This document shows positions 61,605 through 64,000 of a stretch of DNA of 64,000 bases, piece by piece (position 1 is the first letter of the stretch; each line of letters starts with the position of its first letter). The notes beneath the pieces are model-generated. The model was not told the DNA's origin. It saw nothing but the letters and a program-made list of their open reading frames with translations, and searched no databases. Source of the stretch: a virus; the IMG/VR virus record IMGVR_UViG_3300047480_000598, positions 98,336 through 162,335 of that record; one strand, given 5' to 3'. Both the position numbers and the translations under genes were made by a program.

Positions 61605-62693
61605 TTATTTTTCGGTTGCCTGTGCAATATACTTACCGAACTTTGAATGGAACTCGTCGAAGCAGTCAATTTCGTCCGGATCCAGTGGCAACTTGTAAGT
61701 AGACAGCGCCATCTTAGTACCCATAATAACAAGTTCAGTTTCGAAATTGTTCATAATAAAGTTAAAGAAGTGATTAACTTGATTGTTCCAGTCATTAGCC
61801 TTCTTATCACATGCTTCCTTCAATTCATAGCACAGTGACACAGTCAAAGAGTACATTGCTGAAATCTCTTTAGATTCCATCTTAGTAACCTTACCGCTAA
61901 GAATGTCAGTCGGAGCAGGCATCTTGCTAGCAATCTTACGATGTGCCATAAACTTTACAGCAAGACCTTCACCGATCGACCCAGAAGTCAGATCTGATAA
62001 AGTATCTGCATCGGTGTCGTCGTCGGTAAGCAATTCACTTACAAAGCACCATGATCGAGGAGTTGCAAATGCACGTGAAGAAGACTTCGGATCAAAATCA
62101 TACAAGTCCTTCTTGCTAAAAGTAAGGAAGCCGAGTACATCCTTATGGATCCTATTGTCAGCAGCCCAGTCAAACCAGTCATCCCAGTCAACTTGCATTT
62201 CGAGATGCACAAAACGATTTGCAAGCGGAGCCGGCATACGATATGTTACACCCTTGTCGGTTTCTCTATTACCTGCTGCAACCATTACAACATTGTCAGG
62301 AAGTTCATAAGTACCAACACGGCGATTAAGAACAAGCTGATATGCTGCTGCTTGTACAGCCGGTGCTGCACTATTCATTTCGTCCATAAACAAGATAATC
62401 ATCTTGTGATTTGCGGCAAAATCTTTACTCGGCAATTCAGCAGGCGGTGCCCATCGCATAGTACTGTCATTGCTATCAAAGTACGGAATGCCTTTAATAT
62501 CAGTCGGTTCCCACAATGAAAGTCGAACATCGATTACATGAGCATCGAGCTCAGAACCAAGCTGTTTAATAATGTCCGACTTGCCGATACCAGGAGGTCC
62601 CCACAAAAAGATTGGACGCTTACTATTGAACGCCTTACGCAGTGCCTTCTTAGCACCTTTAGGACCAACAGTACGGCTAATAATTTCACTCAT
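61605..62693 (-). CDS. MoxR-type AAA+ ATPase
   Basis: A 362-residue AAA+ ATPase. Walker A is at residues 32-39 (GPPGIGKS), Walker B at 100-105 (ILFMDE), and sensor 1 in MVAAGNRETDKG. The pattern APLANRFVHLEMQVDWDDWF fits the MoxR group (sensor and arginine finger region). Its likely partner is the metallopeptidase/VWA protein encoded next. Together they resemble the MoxR-VWA chaperone pairs of bacteria; what they act on in phage infection is not known. It has a strong early promoter at 62,750-62,778. Confidence 0.88.
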   Translation of the reverse strand: MSEIISRTVGPKGAKKALRKAFNSKRPIFLWGPPGIGKSDIIKQLGSELDAHVIDVRLSLWEPTDIKGIPYFDSNDSTMRWAPPAELPSKDFAANHKMIILFMDEMNSAAPAVQAAAYQLVLNRRVGTYELPDNVVMVAAGNRETDKGVTYRMPAPLANRFVHLEMQVDWDDWFDWAADNRIHKDVLGFLTFSKKDLYDFDPKSSSRAFATPRSWCFVSELLTDDDTDADTLSDLTSGSIGEGLAVKFMAHRKIASKMPAPTDILSGKVTKMESKEISAMYSLTVSLCYELKEACDKKANDWNNQVNHFFNFIMNNFETELVIMGTKMALSTYKLPLDPDEIDCFDEFHSKFGKYIAQATEK

Positions 62694-62749
62694 GTATAAT
62701 TACCTATGTGTGTGGTTGAAAAAGTTAAGTAATTTCTTACTATGCATAC

Positions 62750-62778
62750 ATTGTATAGCCAACGGCATAATGTGTCAA
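62750..62778 (-). promoter_or_regulatory. Sigma70-type early promoter of AAA+ gene
   Basis: Minus-strand TTGACA (62773-62778), a 17-nt spacer, TACAAT (62750-62755). The -35 box is consensus and the spacing ideal. The leader to ATG 62693 is about 50 nt. Confidence 0.78.
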
Positions 62779-62785
62779 TAAGTTT

Positions 62786-63175
62786 TTAAGAATTTTTTTC
62801 ACGTTCTGTCATAGCTTTAATTAAGCCGTATTTTCGAATGTCATCTGAAAATAAACAAAGTTCAAATGATTTCTTTTCTGAAAATACTGTAATGCTATCT
62901 TTTCTTAAATGATAAGGACAATCAATATACCTTTCTAAAAATATAATAGTTTGAGGACTTAATTCAACATATTCAGTAAATGGGATTTCGTACGATTTTA
63001 AGTTTAAAGTTTGTTGAAGAAACTCTAACCCTTCGTCAGTAAGTCGTAACGCAGATTGCTTACTAGCTCTGTTGCATTGCCACCACTTGTAACTATACAG
63101 TTTTACATTTGCGTCGTCAACACTTTTACCCCATTGATTGAGAAATATTTTTGTTAACGAGTTTCTAGTGATCAT
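62786..63175 (-). CDS. Conserved protein of unknown function
   Basis: A 129-residue protein opening MITRNSLTKIFLNQWGKSVD, then SALRLTDEGLEFLQQTLNLK, SYEIPFTEYVELSPQTIIFL and DCPYHLRKDSITVFSEKKSF, ending EREKNS. I recall the same build in cyanophages ('RLT.EGL.F', 'IDCPY', 'SE...FEL.LF..D.RKYG'), with no function. The pattern is compact, perhaps winged-helix like, but I cannot claim that. It overlaps the upstream gene by 4 nt. Confidence 0.68.
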   Translation of the reverse strand: MITRNSLTKIFLNQWGKSVDDANVKLYSYKWWQCNRASKQSALRLTDEGLEFLQQTLNLKSYEIPFTEYVELSPQTIIFLERYIDCPYHLRKDSITVFSEKKSFELCLFSDDIRKYGLIKAMTEREKNS

Positions 63176-63456
63176 TTTACAATAGTGCCAGATGTTAGTT
63201 TAACAACTTCAAAGTCGGTTGTATTAAAAGTAGTATTCAATTTTTTAGCTAAATTACGAGCATGTCCAGGATTACTAAAACTAACCTTTTTATATTTAGG
63301 ACCAGGGTAACTTGTAAGGCTATTAAAGCTCTTTAAATTGAAAGGTTCATTTTTATAAAAGACAGCCCAAATTGCATCTGCTTCTAAAATTTGTTCTGCA
63401 CGATAATTTTTTTTATTTACGTGTTCTAATATTATACGCGGTTTCGGTCTCGACAT
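63172..63456 (-). CDS. Conserved small protein
   Basis: A 94-residue basic protein opening MSRPKPRIILEHVNKKNYRA, with EQILEADAIWAVFYKNEPFN and KYKKVSFSNPGHARNLAKKL. It resembles small conserved proteins of marine T4-like phages in the same place; no function is known to me. GGAGAG is 5 nt upstream of the ATG and a late-type box 31 nt upstream. It overlaps the next gene by 4 nt. Confidence 0.65.
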   Translation of the reverse strand: MSRPKPRIILEHVNKKNYRAEQILEADAIWAVFYKNEPFNLKSFNSLTSYPGPKYKKVSFSNPGHARNLAKKLNTTFNTTDFEVVKLTSGTIVK

Positions 63457-63479
63457 TTATCTCTCCGGATAACTACGTA

Positions 63480-63487
63480 TATTTATC
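63480..63487 (-). promoter_or_regulatory. T4-type late promoter GATAAATA
   Basis: Minus-strand GATAAATA followed by TACGTA, 31 nt before ATG 63456. The TACGTA next to it echoes the palindrome of the two divergent regions. Confidence 0.5.
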
Positions 63488-63491
63488 TAGT

Positions 63492-63734
63492 TTATTCGTC
63501 GAAATTCCCGCCGTCCATGCTAATCGAAACTACATCCGACGACGAATTAGTTTTAAGCTCGTGTAGTAACTGCTCGTAATCTTGATTAACTTTATCTAAG
63601 AGCTCTGTTAATGTAAGACTTAGCAATCGAGCCTGAAGTATAGTCATCTTAACATCTTTTGATTGAGTTAGTTCGGCAGACTTTACTTGTTGTATAAATT
63701 GAGCAACAGGGGATATATTAATTTGATTTTGCAT
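63492..63734 (-). CDS. Small helical protein
   Basis: An 80-residue protein opening MQNQINISPVAQFIQQVKSA, with VKMTILQARLLSLTLTELLD and an acidic end (SMDGGNFDE). It is helical and reminiscent of small coiled-coil phage proteins. It overlaps the previous frame by 17 nt. Function is unknown and no motif is recognised. Confidence 0.6.
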   Translation of the reverse strand: MQNQINISPVAQFIQQVKSAELTQSKDVKMTILQARLLSLTLTELLDKVNQDYEQLLHELKTNSSSDVVSISMDGGNFDE

Positions 63735-64000
63735 TTGATAGCACTGATTTCATTTCTGTTTCTGTTTTGAACGGGCCTTTATGTGGATATCGTTCGATAG
63801 TAATTAGCTTAGGACAAAAACTTTTAACCCATCCTTTATCAAACTTAATAACATAATACCCTGCACAATAGATACTTTTACTTTGTTCGCTTTTTGTGAA
63901 CAGTGGCAATTTCTGTCGAACATCAAACATAGAATTATACGGCTTACAAGAACACGGATAACCGTTTACTTCTTTAACTTGCGTAGTCGAAACTTTAACT
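63718..64000 (-). CDS. Small protein of unknown function (5' end beyond window)
   Basis: The frame has an ATG at 63930 giving 70 residues (MFDVRQKLPLFTKSEQSKSI), but it is open without a stop to the right edge, adding 23 more codons (VKVSTTQVKEVNGYPCSCKP). There is no Shine-Dalgarno before ATG 63930, so the true start is probably outside the window. The Cys pair CSC and CAGYYVIKFDKGWVKSFCP suggest a compact, perhaps metal-binding fold. Function unknown. Confidence 0.6.
   Translation of the reverse strand, partial: VKVSTTQVKEVNGYPCSCKPYNSMFDVRQKLPLFTKSEQSKSIYCAGYYVIKFDKGWVKSFCPKLITIERYPHKGPFKTETEMKSVLSNAKSN

Noticed and set aside
62145-62519. Plus-strand open frames opposite the AAA+ gene (also 61903-62310)
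   Set aside because: They are shadows of a well-supported AAA+ gene and do not resemble any protein family.

Overview
The window is part of a strictly lytic, marine T4-like myovirus (Caudoviricetes). The evidence is the AT-rich sequence (roughly one third G+C by eye) and recognisable homologues of T4 capsid, baseplate, recombination and late-transcription proteins (gp20, 21, 22, 23, 5, 6, 25, 53, 46, 47, 55). The gene content and very large baseplate/fibre proteins are typical of cyanophages and pelagiphages. No photosynthesis genes are seen. A Pelagibacter-like or Prochlorococcus-like host is an inference from base composition and gene style only.

Layout. (1) 1-13,066, all on the minus strand, is the head module read right to left: probable tape-measure protein, portal gp20, a small conserved protein, an acidic prohead core protein, protease gp21, scaffold gp22, major capsid gp23 with a strong terminator, then decoration and fibre-like proteins. 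The last of these runs off the left edge. (2) 13,129-14,177, plus strand, holds a gp26-like hub/chaperone gene that appears to continue by -1 frameshifting. (3) 14,174-14,896 is a minus-strand unknown gene, followed by about 540 bp of non-coding, strongly folded DNA. (4) 15,463-19,767, minus strand, is an operon: late sigma factor gp55, SbcCD-like gp47 and gp46, a small protein and a GIY-YIG nuclease. (5) 19,844-51,993, plus strand, is the baseplate and tail-fibre module: tube initiator, gp53, hub, spike gp5, gp25, gp6, a 4,861-residue giant protein in the place of T4 gp7, then three paralogous fibre proteins and other structural proteins. (6) 52,053-57,555, plus strand, is a cassette of glycosyltransferase-like proteins behind its own sigma70-type promoter. 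(7) 57,530-64,000, minus strand, holds thymidylate synthase, dihydrofolate reductase, conserved small proteins, a metallopeptidase/VWA protein paired with a MoxR-type AAA+ ATPase, and small unknown genes. The last of these runs off the right edge.

Regulation. NATAAATA boxes, the T4-type late promoter read by gp55, lie about 27-37 nt before start codons at both ends of the structural modules. TTGAC(A/T/C)-17-TA(N)A(A/C)T-type early promoters precede gp55, the glycosyltransferase cassette, the AAA+ gene and the VWA gene. In the gp55 divergent region an early leftward promoter and a late rightward promoter touch.

Most notable observations: the candidate -1 frameshift at the end of the gp26-like gene; an apparent +1 frameshift splitting the prohead core gene; the giant protein with FG-GAP-like propeller and CBM-like modules; the 665-residue protein built from tandem glycosyltransferase half-domains that lost their DxD; the folded non-coding region at 14.93-15.46 kb; and a shared 12-bp palindrome in two divergent promoter regions.
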